Shown: positions 19,479 to 30,332, numbered from the stretch's first letter. The stretch is DNA of 64,000 bases from an uncultured Balneola sp. (GCA_913058495.1 CAJXQC010000003.1:1-64000); one strand, 5' to 3'. Program-made: numbers and translations. Notes: generated from the sequence alone by a model not told the origin.

Positions 19479-20187
19479 ATGCTAAACGGTTTTTTAGTTG
19501 CACAATAGAAAGAACGTGCATAAAAACAGCTGAAGGCATTAAAAATCCGGCGACAATTATATATGGATAGGTAGTGAACTCGATGGGCATAAGCGCAATG
19601 TCAGAGCCATAAATTTCAGGTAAATAAATGGACGAAGTAAAGAGGAAGATAATAGAAGCGATAACGATCAGTCCAAGATAGTTCCACCGGATTATGGCAC
19701 GTTCGGATAAGAATTTAAACCTATATACAAGCAAACCAATTATTGGTGCAGTAAAGGCAAATACCAAATCATAATTATATCCTTCAATGGTTACATTGGT
19801 ATGAAGTATTCCTTGAGCTACACTAAATACAAAAAGTGTTTCAATAAAAATTCTAAAGGATTGATAGTACACCAACCAGCTTGAAGGAATAGCCTGAATC
19901 CATTCTGAGTTTCTGTATTTATAGATAAATATTCCTGTAAAAATAAACACCGGCAGTATTAAGAACAGAACAAATCTTGGTGGAAAATCAAACGATTGAA
20001 GTATTCCGGTTTGAGATACCAAAAAAATATACAGATGCCAGAGCAGGAGGTATCCAACTAATTTGATCTTTTTCTTTTTTGCTTGTCCCGAATCCTGAGT
20101 TGTTTTATTGATGGCTCTAGAGCCTATTAGTGAAATAACGATCACCATCATTATTGATAAGCCAATGAAGGCAAGTTTTAAAGCCAT
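19477..20187 (-). CDS. Multi-TM membrane protein of unknown function
   Basis: Hydrophobic 236-aa protein; start overlaps the upstream MarR stop codon (TAATG). Confidence 0.7.
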   Translation of the reverse strand: MALKLAFIGLSIMMVIVISLIGSRAINKTTQDSGQAKKKKIKLVGYLLLWHLYIFLVSQTGILQSFDFPPRFVLFLILPVFIFTGIFIYKYRNSEWIQAIPSSWLVYYQSFRIFIETLFVFSVAQGILHTNVTIEGYNYDLVFAFTAPIIGLLVYRFKFLSERAIIRWNYLGLIVIASIIFLFTSSIYLPEIYGSDIALMPIEFTTYPYIIVAGFLMPSAVFMHVLSIVQLKNRLA

Positions 20188-20612
20188 TATTTATGATTTA
20201 TTAGATTGTTGAGTAATGTACTTAGGGCTTCTTCACCGTCTTGGCCTATATAACTACGAATTTCATCCATCGCTTTTTGCCATTCAGGAATTACTTTTTC
20301 GATTAACTGTTTTCCTTCGTAAGTGATAGCAATTTTAGAAGCATCATTTTTTTTCAGATAACCTTGCTCCATCAAACGCCGAAGATTCCGGCTTAAAGTG
20401 GATTTCTCCAATTGGACGATTGTAGCAATTTGGTTCTGAATTAGTCCATCTTCATGCTTTGACAGAACAAACATTATACTGGTTTGACTGTCTGTAATAC
20501 CAAAGGGGCTTAAGTATTTTCTAAAGATGTTCCCGGTAATACGATTCAAACGCATTACTTTACCGGATATACAAGTTGAAGGGTTAAAAGATTCTATATT
20601 TTTGAAGCTCAT
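20187..20612 (-). CDS. MarR-family transcriptional regulator
   Basis: Winged-helix: LTDSQTSIMFVLSKHEDGLIQNQIATIVQLEKSTLSRNLRRLMEQGYLKK-like segment. Confidence 0.87.
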   Translation of the reverse strand: MSFKNIESFNPSTCISGKVMRLNRITGNIFRKYLSPFGITDSQTSIMFVLSKHEDGLIQNQIATIVQLEKSTLSRNLRRLMEQGYLKKNDASKIAITYEGKQLIEKVIPEWQKAMDEIRSYIGQDGEEALSTLLNNLINHK

Positions 20613-20720
20613 TCAAGAATATAAGAACTAGAGTTGTATATACAACTATCAATAAATTCCAGATTCTCTGATTTTTTCTAAAGATAGGACATGACGTTAG
20701 GGGAGAGTCAAGAAGAAAAT

Positions 20721-20755
20721 AAAAAAAGCCCGATAAAATTAATTATCGGGCTTGA
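20721..20755 (-). terminator. Rho-independent terminator of the 2-oxoglutarate dehydrogenase gene
   Basis: AAGCCCGATA...TATCGGGCTT stem with T7 tract on the minus strand. Confidence 0.85.
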
Positions 20756-20777
20756 ATATTTAACATGATCTGAGTTG

Positions 20778-23700
20778 CTATCTCTTCAGCGCGTCTTCAA
20801 CTAAAGCATTTTGCTCAGCTTCATGTATTTTCTTTTGTCCGGCTGCAGGAGAAGCAGAAGCCTGACGTCCTGCATATGTAAGGGTTTGTCCTTTTTCAAG
20901 AAGCTCAACAAAACGAGGAGCCACAAATGACCATGCACCCATGTTCTTAGGCTCTTCCTGACACCAAACTATTTCTTTCACATTTTTGAAAGTTTTCAAC
21001 TGTTCCGAAATATCATCATCAGGGAAAGGGTAGAATTGCTCAAGTCGAGCAATAGCTACATCTTTTATATCATTTTCCTGACGATATTTAAGCAGATCGT
21101 AATACACTTTTCCGGAGCAGATAACCAAACGCTCGGCATCAGTAACTTCTGTATCAGAAATAAATGGCTGGAATTTTCCTTCCGCAAGTTCCTGTGTATT
21201 TGAAGTTGCCATCGGGTGACGAAGCAAGCTTTTTGGTGTCATAAGGACAACCGGTTTTTTTGCTTCCTGGAAAGTTTGCTTTCTCAACATATGGTAATAC
21301 TGAGCCGGGGTAGTCAGATTCATTACCTGCATGTTATCTTCGGCACAAAGCTGAAGAAAACGCTCCAATCTGGCTGATGAATGCTCCGGTCCCTGACCCT
21401 CATATCCATGAGGGAGATTTAAAACCAATGAAGTGGTTTGTCCCCATTTTGCTTCGCTGGATGAAAGAAACTGATCAATAATAATTTGAGCACCGTTCAC
21501 AAAATCACCAAACTGAGCTTCCCATATAACAAGTGCATATTTTTCTTGTGCACTGTAACCGAATTCAAATCCCATTGCGGCATATTCACTCAATAAACTG
21601 TTATGAACATGGAAATATCCCTGATCATCCGACAGATTATTTAATGGCGTGAAAGTCTGGTTTGTTTCAGTTCCGTGTAATACAGAATGTCGGTGAGAGA
21701 AAGTTCCTCTTTCCACATCCTGACCGGTAATACGAATGGTTCTTCCGGATTTAAGAATGGAGCCAAATGAAAGTGCTTCAGCAAAACCCCAATCAATTTT
21801 CTTTTCATTCTTCTCAACAATATCTGCTCGTTTCGCTAATTGTTTCAGAAGCTTCGGGTTTGCATCAAAGTCTTTGGGAACAGTATTAATTTTAACTGCA
21901 ATGTCTTTTAGCTCGTCCACAGAGTAAGTGGTGTCGGGAAACTTGGTACGGCTTTTCTGATCTGTTTCTGTGCGATCGAATATATCTTCTGTGATATCTA
22001 CATTCGGTGATTTTTTTGCATCTTCAAAAGCTTCCAGAAGAAGTTTATCAAATTCATCAAAGATCTCCTGTGTCTCATCTTCTGTGAGCTCGCCGTTTTT
22101 CACTAAGAACTGAGTGTAAAGATCTCTTACCGGAGGCTGGTCGTTGATCTCTTTATACATGCCCGGTTGTGTAAATGCAGGTTCGTCACCTTCATTATGG
22201 CCATGCTTTCTATATCCGATCAAATCAATGATCACATCTTTTCCGAACTTCTGGCGGTAATCAACGGCCATTTGAATAGCATGAACTGCAGCTTCCGGCT
22301 TATCACCATTTACATGGAAGATCGGAGCTAAGATCATTTTTGCCAGATCAGAAGCATACTCAGTAGAACGTCCGTCTTTAGGAAGAGTAGTAAATCCAAT
22401 TTGGTTGTTGATGATAATATGAACAGTTCCGCCCGTTTTATATCCTTCCAGTTGAGACATATTCAATGTTTCAGGAACAACACCTTGTCCTGCAAATGCT
22501 GCGTCGCCATGCATAAGAACCGGTAAGATCTTCTTCTCAGCGTCATCACCATCATAGTGATCCTGCATTGCTCTTACAGCACCTTCAACAACAGGGTCAA
22601 CGGCTTCCAGATGACTTGGGTTTGGCATTAGTTCCAGCCGAACCTCTTTACCCTCTGCAGCTTTGTGAACGCCTTTTGTTCCAAGGTGATATTTAACATC
22701 GCCTGAACCCTGAATAGAATCCGGGTCCACACTGCCTTCAAATTCCGCGAATACTCTGTGGTACGGTTTGTTCAAGATGTTTACCAACATATTCAATCTG
22801 CCGCGGTGAGCCATTCCGAAAAATGCCTTTTCAATACCACTTTCAGCAGAGCGGTTAAGCATGAAGTGAATCATTGGGATTAACGTGTCGGCGCCTTCTA
22901 ATGAAAAACGCTTGTGACCGATATATTTTTTATGAAGAAACTCTTCAAAAGCCATGGCCTGATTCAGCTTGTGCAGGATCTGCTTTTTATCATCTTTACT
23001 AAGATCAGCTTTATTGGCACTAGACTCCATCGTATTTCTTAACCAACGGCGCTCTTCCAGATCGAGCAAGTGCATATAATCCGCACCGATATTTCCGCAA
23101 TAAGTATCACGCAGAAGTTTTACGATCTCGCGAAGAGGAGCTTTTTCTTTACCGCCGAATCCACCACAATAAAATTCACGATCCAGATCCCATAGCGAAA
23201 GTCCATAATATTCCAGATCCAGTTCCGGAACATATTTAGGGTCTTTACCGAGCGGATCAAGATCAGAAAGAACATGACCACGCATGCGGTACATATTGAT
23301 CAATCTCCAAACACCGATAGCACGTCTGTCATATTCCAGAGAGTCAGATTTTCCACCAAACGGACCTGAATAAGTATCCGTTGAATAAGGAATCGGCTCG
23401 TAAGGAATTTCAAGATCGCTGAAAATTTCTTCATAAAAATTTTCCTGTCCTGTAAGCAGATCATTGATCTTTTTCAGGAAGGAACCGGATTCTGCTCCCT
23501 GAATTACGCGGTGATCGTACGTACAAGTCACCGTCATTACTTTACTGATTCCAAGTTGGTTCAGTATTTCTTTCGACATGGACTGATATTCAGCAGGATA
23601 GTCGATAGCACCGGTTGCAATAATTGCTCCCTGTCCCTGCATCAATCTTGGAACAGAAGAAACCGTGCCTATAGTCCCCGGATTTGTGATACTTATTGTT

Positions 23701-24398
23701 GTTCCCTGATAATCGTCAATTTGCAGTTTACCGTTTCTGGCTTTATTGATCAATTCAGCGTAGGCGTGTAAGAACTCCTTAAAGTTCATTTTATTTACGC
23801 CTTTTAGATTAGGAACTACAAGATTTCTGGTACCATCTTTATTAGGAAGATCGATCGCAATTCCAAGATTTACCTGATCAGGAACAACTTTAAAATGATT
23901 GTCACCATCAAAATGGTAAGCATTATTTACAGAAGGAAATTCATCCAGAGCTTTGATAATAGCCCATGCAATAAAATGAGTGAAAGATGCTTTCGGTTCA
24001 TTGCGTTGAAGCAAATGCGTGTTGATGATGGTTCTGTCTTCGATCATCATTTTTACGGGAAGCACTCTCAATGATGTAGCCGTTGGAACCTCTAAACTGA
24101 GATCCATATTCTCAACGATCTTAGTAGCTACGCCTTTTATCTTTTCCAGCTCAGCATTTTTTGGAGCGCCTGAACTTGCCTCCGGTTTTTTGGGAGCCGG
24201 TTTTGCCTTTGGCTGAGGAGGAGTTTCAACCGCAGTAGCACTGCTTTCAGCTTTGGAGCCATTGGTTGACTTGCCATCATGCTCATCGAAAAAGTTTCGC
24301 CAATGCGCAGGTACTGAATTAGGGTTTTCTTTATACTGATCGTAAAGTTCTTCTACCAGAGCAGAGTTTGGACCGAAAACGGCTTCAAGAGATTTCAA
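20778..24398 (-). CDS. Fused dihydrolipoyl succinyltransferase catalytic domain / 2-oxoglutarate dehydrogenase E1 (OdhA/Kgd-type)
   Basis: N-terminal SucA-type leader (FGPNSALVEELYDQYKENPNSVPAHWRNFF), E2 acyltransferase domain with YDHRVIQGAESG, then E1o domain (GMAHRGRLNMLVNIL, HGDAAFAGQGVVPETLNMS, IGYRKHGHNEGDEPAFTQP). No lipoyl domain seen. Confidence 0.95.
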   Translation of the reverse strand: MKSLEAVFGPNSALVEELYDQYKENPNSVPAHWRNFFDEHDGKSTNGSKAESSATAVETPPQPKAKPAPKKPEASSGAPKNAELEKIKGVATKIVENMDLSLEVPTATSLRVLPVKMMIEDRTIINTHLLQRNEPKASFTHFIAWAIIKALDEFPSVNNAYHFDGDNHFKVVPDQVNLGIAIDLPNKDGTRNLVVPNLKGVNKMNFKEFLHAYAELINKARNGKLQIDDYQGTTISITNPGTIGTVSSVPRLMQGQGAIIATGAIDYPAEYQSMSKEILNQLGISKVMTVTCTYDHRVIQGAESGSFLKKINDLLTGQENFYEEIFSDLEIPYEPIPYSTDTYSGPFGGKSDSLEYDRRAIGVWRLINMYRMRGHVLSDLDPLGKDPKYVPELDLEYYGLSLWDLDREFYCGGFGGKEKAPLREIVKLLRDTYCGNIGADYMHLLDLEERRWLRNTMESSANKADLSKDDKKQILHKLNQAMAFEEFLHKKYIGHKRFSLEGADTLIPMIHFMLNRSAESGIEKAFFGMAHRGRLNMLVNILNKPYHRVFAEFEGSVDPDSIQGSGDVKYHLGTKGVHKAAEGKEVRLELMPNPSHLEAVDPVVEGAVRAMQDHYDGDDAEKKILPVLMHGDAAFAGQGVVPETLNMSQLEGYKTGGTVHIIINNQIGFTTLPKDGRSTEYASDLAKMILAPIFHVNGDKPEAAVHAIQMAVDYRQKFGKDVIIDLIGYRKHGHNEGDEPAFTQPGMYKEINDQPPVRDLYTQFLVKNGELTEDETQEIFDEFDKLLLEAFEDAKKSPNVDITEDIFDRTETDQKSRTKFPDTTYSVDELKDIAVKINTVPKDFDANPKLLKQLAKRADIVEKNEKKIDWGFAEALSFGSILKSGRTIRITGQDVERGTFSHRHSVLHGTETNQTFTPLNNLSDDQGYFHVHNSLLSEYAAMGFEFGYSAQEKYALVIWEAQFGDFVNGAQIIIDQFLSSSEAKWGQTTSLVLNLPHGYEGQGPEHSSARLERFLQLCAEDNMQVMNLTTPAQYYHMLRKQTFQEAKKPVVLMTPKSLLRHPMATSNTQELAEGKFQPFISDTEVTDAERLVICSGKVYYDLLKYRQENDIKDVAIARLEQFYPFPDDDISEQLKTFKNVKEIVWCQEEPKNMGAWSFVAPRFVELLEKGQTLTYAGRQASASPAAGQKKIHEAEQNALVEDALKR

Positions 24399-24647
24399 TG
24401 GGTGTTAACCTCGTGCGGATTTTGTATGCAACTAAATGAATCTGTTTGTTTATGCTGATAAATAATTTGTTCGATATCGAAGAAAATTTAAAAAGCGCTT
24501 AAAATTAAGGATTACAATCTTAAAAAACGATATTTCTTCTGTTGATTATCATCATAGGTAAACACAAAGATTTTTAAGGAATAGTTTCTCAACTAACCCT
24601 TTAATTCCCATCCTACAACTGCTATATTCAAAGCTTACATTTAATCT

Positions 24648-26456
24648 TTGAGAAAAACCTGTATGAAGGCTGAAAACGGCGCAGAAAAAATTAACTGGGA
24701 CTTGAGTGATCTTTACAAATCTTCAGACGATCCTCAATTGGAAAAAGATAAAAAAGAGGTGTTGGCAGCTGCTGATACGTTTGCTGATAAATACAAAGGT
24801 AAAATAGATTCACTTTCAGCTGTTGAGTTTAAAGAATTACTTCAGGAATATGAAGCAATTCAGGATAAAGGAGGGAAGATCGGCTCTTTCGCTTATCTGC
24901 AATGGAGTACCAATACTTCTAATTCTGATTACGGAAAGTTAGTGCAAGAATCGAATGAGCTCTCTTCTGAACTCAATCAAAAGTTGGTTTTCTTTGATGT
25001 AGAATGGCTGAAAGTGGATAAGAAAAAAGCACAGACTTTGATCAATGATCCTCAACTTTCGTTCTATTCTCATTATCTGGATTCTTCAAGACGCTACAAA
25101 AAGCATGTTCTGGAAGAGCAACAGGAACAGATCATGTCTGCAAAATCAGTGACGGGCAGAAGTGCATGGGTTCGTTTCTTTGACGAAACATTAGGCGCGG
25201 CAGAATTTCATATTGACGGTGAATCGCTGACTGAGCAGGAAGCACTGAGTAAACTGCATGAAGGCGATCAAAAGATCAGAAAAAAAGCTCATGCTGCGCT
25301 TACAGAAACATTTAACGATCTGAGCAGAACACTGACTTTTATTTTTAACACTGTTCTGGCGGATAAATCCACCAACGATCGTTTCAGAAATTATAAAAGC
25401 TGGGTTTCATCCAGAAATCTTGCCAACGAAACCGATGATGAGACAGTAGAAGCTTTAGTTGAAGCAGTTACATCAAATTACGATCTGGTTCAAAGATACT
25501 ACAAGTTAAAAACCGACTTGCTTGGTTTGGATGAAATGAAGGATTACGACCGGTATGCACCTATCATCCAAAATGAAGAAACGATTTCGTGGGATGAAGC
25601 CAAAGAAATGGTGTTGGACGCTTACACAAAATTTCATCCTGAAATGGGGGAGATCACCAAAAAGTTCTTTGAAAAAAATTGGATCGATGCAGCTATAAAG
25701 CCGGGTAAAAGAGGAGGAGCATATTCCGCAAGTACAGTTCCTTCTGTTCACCCATATGTATTTATGAATTTTGACGGTAAGATCAGAGATGTACAAACAT
25801 TGGCTCATGAATTGGGTCATGGAGTTCATCAATATCTATCCAGACAACAAGGTCCGTTGCAGGCCGGAACGCCACTTACTACTGCGGAAACGGCGTCTGT
25901 TTTTGGTGAGATGTTGGTTTTTCAAAAATTGTTGAAGGAGATCAAAGATCCCAAAGAAAAGCTGGCATTAATCACCGGAAAAATTGACGATACCATTGCA
26001 ACGGTATTTCGTCAGATCTCTATGAACAGATTTGAAGATGCGATTCACACTGCAAGAAGAGAAGAAGGCGAATTAACTACCGAGCGTTTTTCAGAATTGT
26101 GGATGGAGCAACAAGAGAAATTATACGGTGATTCGGTTACATTAACAGATGAATACGGAATCTGGTGGAGCTACATTCCTCACTTTTTACACACTCCGGG
26201 TTATGTGTATGCGTATGCATTCGGTGAATTATTGGTGATGGCTTTGTATCAGGAGTTTAGGGAGCGTCCTGATGGCTTTGCAGATAAATACATGGAACTG
26301 TTAAGCGCAGGTGGATCAGAATGGCCACATGAACTAGTAGCAAAAATGGGATTAGATATCACTGATCCGAATTTTTGGAACAAAGGGTTGAAGTCGCTTG
26401 AGATGATGATCGAAGAAGCAGAAGAGTTGAATGAGCAAATCTCAAAAAACAATTAA
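24648..26456 (+). CDS. pepF: Oligoendopeptidase F (M3 family)
   Basis: AHELGHGVHQYLSRQQGPL zinc motif; 602 aa; possible start at 24663. Confidence 0.93.
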   Translation: MRKTCMKAENGAEKINWDLSDLYKSSDDPQLEKDKKEVLAAADTFADKYKGKIDSLSAVEFKELLQEYEAIQDKGGKIGSFAYLQWSTNTSNSDYGKLVQESNELSSELNQKLVFFDVEWLKVDKKKAQTLINDPQLSFYSHYLDSSRRYKKHVLEEQQEQIMSAKSVTGRSAWVRFFDETLGAAEFHIDGESLTEQEALSKLHEGDQKIRKKAHAALTETFNDLSRTLTFIFNTVLADKSTNDRFRNYKSWVSSRNLANETDDETVEALVEAVTSNYDLVQRYYKLKTDLLGLDEMKDYDRYAPIIQNEETISWDEAKEMVLDAYTKFHPEMGEITKKFFEKNWIDAAIKPGKRGGAYSASTVPSVHPYVFMNFDGKIRDVQTLAHELGHGVHQYLSRQQGPLQAGTPLTTAETASVFGEMLVFQKLLKEIKDPKEKLALITGKIDDTIATVFRQISMNRFEDAIHTARREEGELTTERFSELWMEQQEKLYGDSVTLTDEYGIWWSYIPHFLHTPGYVYAYAFGELLVMALYQEFRERPDGFADKYMELLSAGGSEWPHELVAKMGLDITDPNFWNKGLKSLEMMIEEAEELNEQISKNN

Positions 26457-26469
26457 GACGAATAAAATG

Positions 26470-26573
26470 ACCCTCTCCTTTGTTTCCTCTCCGTGGAGAG
26501 GAAGACTTTTTAAATAGGTCATATTTATAACAAAGAGCTTCCCCTCCACCGGAGGGGATTGAGGGGTGGGTTA
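26470..26573. repeat. Intergenic palindromic REP-like element
   Basis: TTCCTCTCC-GT-GGAGAGGAA (26484-26503) and CCCCTCC-ACC-GGAGGGG (26541-26557) plus flanking ACCCTCTCC and GAGGGGTGGG. Confidence 0.65.
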
Positions 26574-26630
26574 ATACTAACTATTATGATTTGTATATTG
26601 TATTTTAAAATCAATTTCTACAGAATTTAG

Positions 26631-28094
26631 ATGGCATTAGACAGGCAGGATAAAGCACTACGGGAATTTAAACAGATCATGGAAGATCTGGTACACTTGT
26701 TGAGAACTTCAACCAGAGTGCAACTTACGTACATGTGCTGGGTAAATCATTCCAGACAACAATTTGTGTGGGAAACAAACAGCACAGTTTTGCCAAATGT
26801 GATGTTTCAGGATCGTGTGAATTTTGATCATCATTTTCTAAACGACTATAAAGAGATCGAAGAAATTACGGTCCTTAAAGTAGGCGAGGATATTGCCAAA
26901 GGTAAGTTGATGCATTATTTCGACTTTGTACAGGCGAAAACCATGGTGTTGGTACCATTCAGGAATAAAGGAGAAACAGTAGCAATTACAGTTCTTGAAA
27001 GCGATCTGGATATTGAAGTAGAGCGGATCAAAGATCAGATACTTTCATATAACAATGCTCTTGTAAATGTTTTGGACACCTATCTGGAAGTGGTAGATCT
27101 GCATGAACAACAGAAAGAATGGGAAGTGTATGAAAAATCTCTTTCGAAGTTCAATCCCCGTCAGCATAAAGTAGAAATTTTGAAAACCATGCTGAATGAA
27201 ATGCAAAGTTGTATTCCCAAGGGAAATGTTTCACTGCTTTGTCATGGAATGGATACCTGGAATGTTGTTTTGAATTCAGAAAAGTCAGCTAAACCGGGTA
27301 AAATTGGACTCAAAGTTGAGGACAAAAGTGTTGCTTACGACGCACTGGAAAAAGGAGAGCCGGTATTTTCGATGCACTTCAACAATAACCCCAAGCGAAT
27401 TTCCAGCGGAGAAGGAATTACAGAAGGGGCTAGTTATGCCATTCCGATCGTAATACATGATCGCAGACAAGCCGTGGTAGTTGTAAGTGATGAAGATCCG
27501 CTATCATTTAAAGATTCCACCAAACATAAACTTTCAAATTTAGTTCGTGTTGCAAGCTTAACCATTCAGGCTACGTTGAATAAAGCGTCAATGACCACTG
27601 ATCTTCTGACTCATAGTTTTGATGCATATATGCCGGAATTATGGGAAGCAACGGTAGATACAGAATTAAAGAGAACAGACAGTGATTCCAGAACCAAAAC
27701 ATGGTTTGGATTGATTTCTCCGGATGATATTTCAGCTTTACGAACTAAATTTCGACTTGAAGAGCTTCAGAAAATTCAGGAAGACTTTGTTCGGTTTCTG
27801 AATCCGAGTGTATATGGTTTTCCGGGGTTCATTGGCTTCAACTCGGATTACGTGTACAGCTTCATCATTCAAAGTGATAAAGAAGATGCTGTTGAGGCAT
27901 GGATTGAAAAATTTAAAACCCGACTTGCACACGGCCTCAGATTATCGAACGGACACACCATAAATATCAGGTTTAAAATTGGATTAACTCAGCTGAGTGA
28001 GGATTGCACAAACTCTTATCAGGTTCTTACAAAAGCGAAAAAAGCACATGCAGAAGCTGTAAATGATTCTGAAGTGGTGGCAGTTGTAGCTTGA
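26631..28094 (+). CDS. GAF-like protein with possible degenerate C-terminal GGDEF-like domain
   Basis: Segments like VLVPFRNKGETVAITVLES and AIPIVIHDRRQAVVVVSDEDPLSF resemble GAF sensors; C-term INIRFKIGLTQLSEDCTNSYQVLTKAKKAHAEAV resembles end of GGDEF domain, but no GGDEF motif. Confidence 0.5.
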   Translation: MALDRQDKALREFKQIMEDLVHLLRTSTRVQLTYMCWVNHSRQQFVWETNSTVLPNVMFQDRVNFDHHFLNDYKEIEEITVLKVGEDIAKGKLMHYFDFVQAKTMVLVPFRNKGETVAITVLESDLDIEVERIKDQILSYNNALVNVLDTYLEVVDLHEQQKEWEVYEKSLSKFNPRQHKVEILKTMLNEMQSCIPKGNVSLLCHGMDTWNVVLNSEKSAKPGKIGLKVEDKSVAYDALEKGEPVFSMHFNNNPKRISSGEGITEGASYAIPIVIHDRRQAVVVVSDEDPLSFKDSTKHKLSNLVRVASLTIQATLNKASMTTDLLTHSFDAYMPELWEATVDTELKRTDSDSRTKTWFGLISPDDISALRTKFRLEELQKIQEDFVRFLNPSVYGFPGFIGFNSDYVYSFIIQSDKEDAVEAWIEKFKTRLAHGLRLSNGHTINIRFKIGLTQLSEDCTNSYQVLTKAKKAHAEAVNDSEVVAVVA

Positions 28095-29281
28095 TGGGAA
28101 ATTTTTATCTCATAATAGTTGATGGATTAGGTGTCGGTACTCAGGAAGATGCTCATCTTTACGGCGACGAAGGGATGAACACGCTTGGTAATGTGAGTGA
28201 AGAAACTCAATGTAAACTTCCGAATCTGGGCAAGATGGGAATTGGAAATATTATTCCATTGTCCTCAGTTCCTGAAGAAGATAATCCCACCGCAGCTTTT
28301 GGAAAAATGAGGGAAGTTTCAGCAGGCAAAGATTCCACAACAGGACATTGGGAAATAGCAGGTATTCATCTCGAAAAACCATTTCCAACGTACCCAAATG
28401 GATTTCCTGAAGATGTGATCGAGAAATTTTGTAAAGGAATTGGAATCGAAAAAGCACTGTGTAATCTACCTTATTCAGGTACAGATGTAATTCGGGATTA
28501 TGGCGAAGAACATATTAAAACCGGTTATCCAATTGTATACACTTCAGCAGATAGTGTATTTCAGGTTGCTTGTCATGAAGATGTCGCCTCAGTTGAAATG
28601 CTTTATCAATGGTGTGAATTTGCCAGAAAAGAAATCTGTGTTGGAGAACATGAAGTTGGCAGAGTTATAGCAAGACCGTTTACCGGAACGTACCCGTACG
28701 ATCGAATTTCTGATCAGCGAAAAGACTATTCAGCAATTCCTCCTGAGAATAATATTAACGAAGTGCTACAGGCTAATGGAATCAAAACCTACTCCATTGG
28801 TAAAGTAATAGATCTTTTTGCCGGGAAAGGGTTTTCACAATACCGTAAAACCAAAAATAATGCAGAAGGAATTTCTCAGCTTCTATCCGCAATGAGTGCT
28901 GTAGAGAACAGTTTCGTTTTTGTAAACTTGATTGATACTGATCAATTGTATGGTCACAGACTTGATCCTGAGGGTTTTGCTCAGAGTCTGGAAGAATTCG
29001 ACAGAGCACTTCCGGCAATTCTTTCAAAGCTAAAGGAAGATGATGTCTTGGTAATTACAGGAGATCATGGAAACGATCCCTGTTCGAACTCCACGGATCA
29101 TTCACGAGAGTTTGTACCATTGTTAGTATATCCGGGAAGTATCCGTCAGAAGGATAACCCGTCAGACAGATCTATGAATCTTGGAACTCGAGAAACTTTT
29201 GCGGACGTTGCTGTCTCTGCAGCTGATTTCTTTGAAGTAGAATCTATTTTTAAAGGCGATTCCTTTTTGAGAATAGTATGA
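28091..29281 (+). CDS. deoB: Phosphopentomutase-like metalloenzyme
   Basis: IIVDGLGVGTQEDAHLYGDEGMNTLGNVSE..KLPNLGKMGIGNI; SAGKDSTTGHWEIAG; VITGDHGNDPCSNSTDHSREFVPLLVY; ATGA overlap with preceding gene. Confidence 0.9.
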   Translation: MMGNFYLIIVDGLGVGTQEDAHLYGDEGMNTLGNVSEETQCKLPNLGKMGIGNIIPLSSVPEEDNPTAAFGKMREVSAGKDSTTGHWEIAGIHLEKPFPTYPNGFPEDVIEKFCKGIGIEKALCNLPYSGTDVIRDYGEEHIKTGYPIVYTSADSVFQVACHEDVASVEMLYQWCEFARKEICVGEHEVGRVIARPFTGTYPYDRISDQRKDYSAIPPENNINEVLQANGIKTYSIGKVIDLFAGKGFSQYRKTKNNAEGISQLLSAMSAVENSFVFVNLIDTDQLYGHRLDPEGFAQSLEEFDRALPAILSKLKEDDVLVITGDHGNDPCSNSTDHSREFVPLLVYPGSIRQKDNPSDRSMNLGTRETFADVAVSAADFFEVESIFKGDSFLRIV

Positions 29282-29453
29282 AAACCTCCAAATTTTAAGT
29301 ACTAAAGAACTTAAAAATTCGTATATTGGGTATTGCTTTCATCAGGAGCGTTGACTTTCGAAGCTTTGAAAAAAGGTTGCAACCATTCAGCTTATTTAAT
29401 TTACGTCTCGCCCTTTGTAGCTTTAGTACTAATTTTCACCAAATATATTTACC

Positions 29454-30308
29454 GTGGCAAAAAGTTCCGGAATCTCAACTCGTGAGTCAGAATCCTTAGA
29501 TCGTTATCTGCACGAGATTGGAAAAGAGAAACTTATTACGCCAGATGATGAAGTACGTCTGGCCAAAGAAATACAGAAAGGTAGCCAACGAGCGCTGGAA
29601 GATTTAACAAAAGCCAACCTTCGTTTTGTTGTTTCTGTAGCAAAGCAATATCAAAATCAGGGTTTATCTTTAGGTGATTTGATAAACGAAGGGAATCTTG
29701 GTTTGATCAAAGCTGCAAAGCGATTCGATGAAACCCGTGGATTTAAGTTTATTTCTTATGCAGTATGGTGGATTCGTCAGTCTATTCTTCAGGCACTTGC
29801 AGAACAATCAAGAATTGTTCGTTTACCACTAAACCGTGTAGGTGCATTAAACAAAATTGGTAAAGAGCTTTCAAAGCTTGAGCAAGAATACGAACGTATT
29901 CCTTCTGCTCATGAACTTGCTGAAAGTCTTGAAATGACGGTGGGTGAAGTTGCTGATACACTGAAAATATCAGGTCGTCACCTTTCAATGGATGCACCTT
30001 TTGCTCAAGGAGAGGATAACAGGCTACTTGATGTTCTTGAAAATGAGGAAATTCCGAATCCTGATTTCGAATTGATGGGCGAATCTCTGAAAGTGGAGAT
30101 CGAAAGAGCGTTATCTAAACTAACAAAAAGAGAAGCAGAAGTTATCAGATTGTATTTTGGAATTGGTCGTGAGCATTCGCTAACCCTTGAAGAGATTGGA
30201 GAACGTTTCGATCTTACACGTGAGCGTGTTCGTCAGATCAAAGAAAAAGCATTAAGAAAACTTCGTCACCATAACAGAAGTGCTGCTCTTAGAGCTTATT
30301 TAGGATAA
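29454..30308 (+). CDS. rpoD: Primary-type sigma-70 factor (RpoD/SigA)
   Basis: [110 protein letters not shown]. Starts with GTG. Confidence 0.95.
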   Translation: MAKSSGISTRESESLDRYLHEIGKEKLITPDDEVRLAKEIQKGSQRALEDLTKANLRFVVSVAKQYQNQGLSLGDLINEGNLGLIKAAKRFDETRGFKFISYAVWWIRQSILQALAEQSRIVRLPLNRVGALNKIGKELSKLEQEYERIPSAHELAESLEMTVGEVADTLKISGRHLSMDAPFAQGEDNRLLDVLENEEIPNPDFELMGESLKVEIERALSKLTKREAEVIRLYFGIGREHSLTLEEIGERFDLTRERVRQIKEKALRKLRHHNRSAALRAYLG

Positions 30309-30332
30309 CCAATCCTGACCGAATTAGAATTT

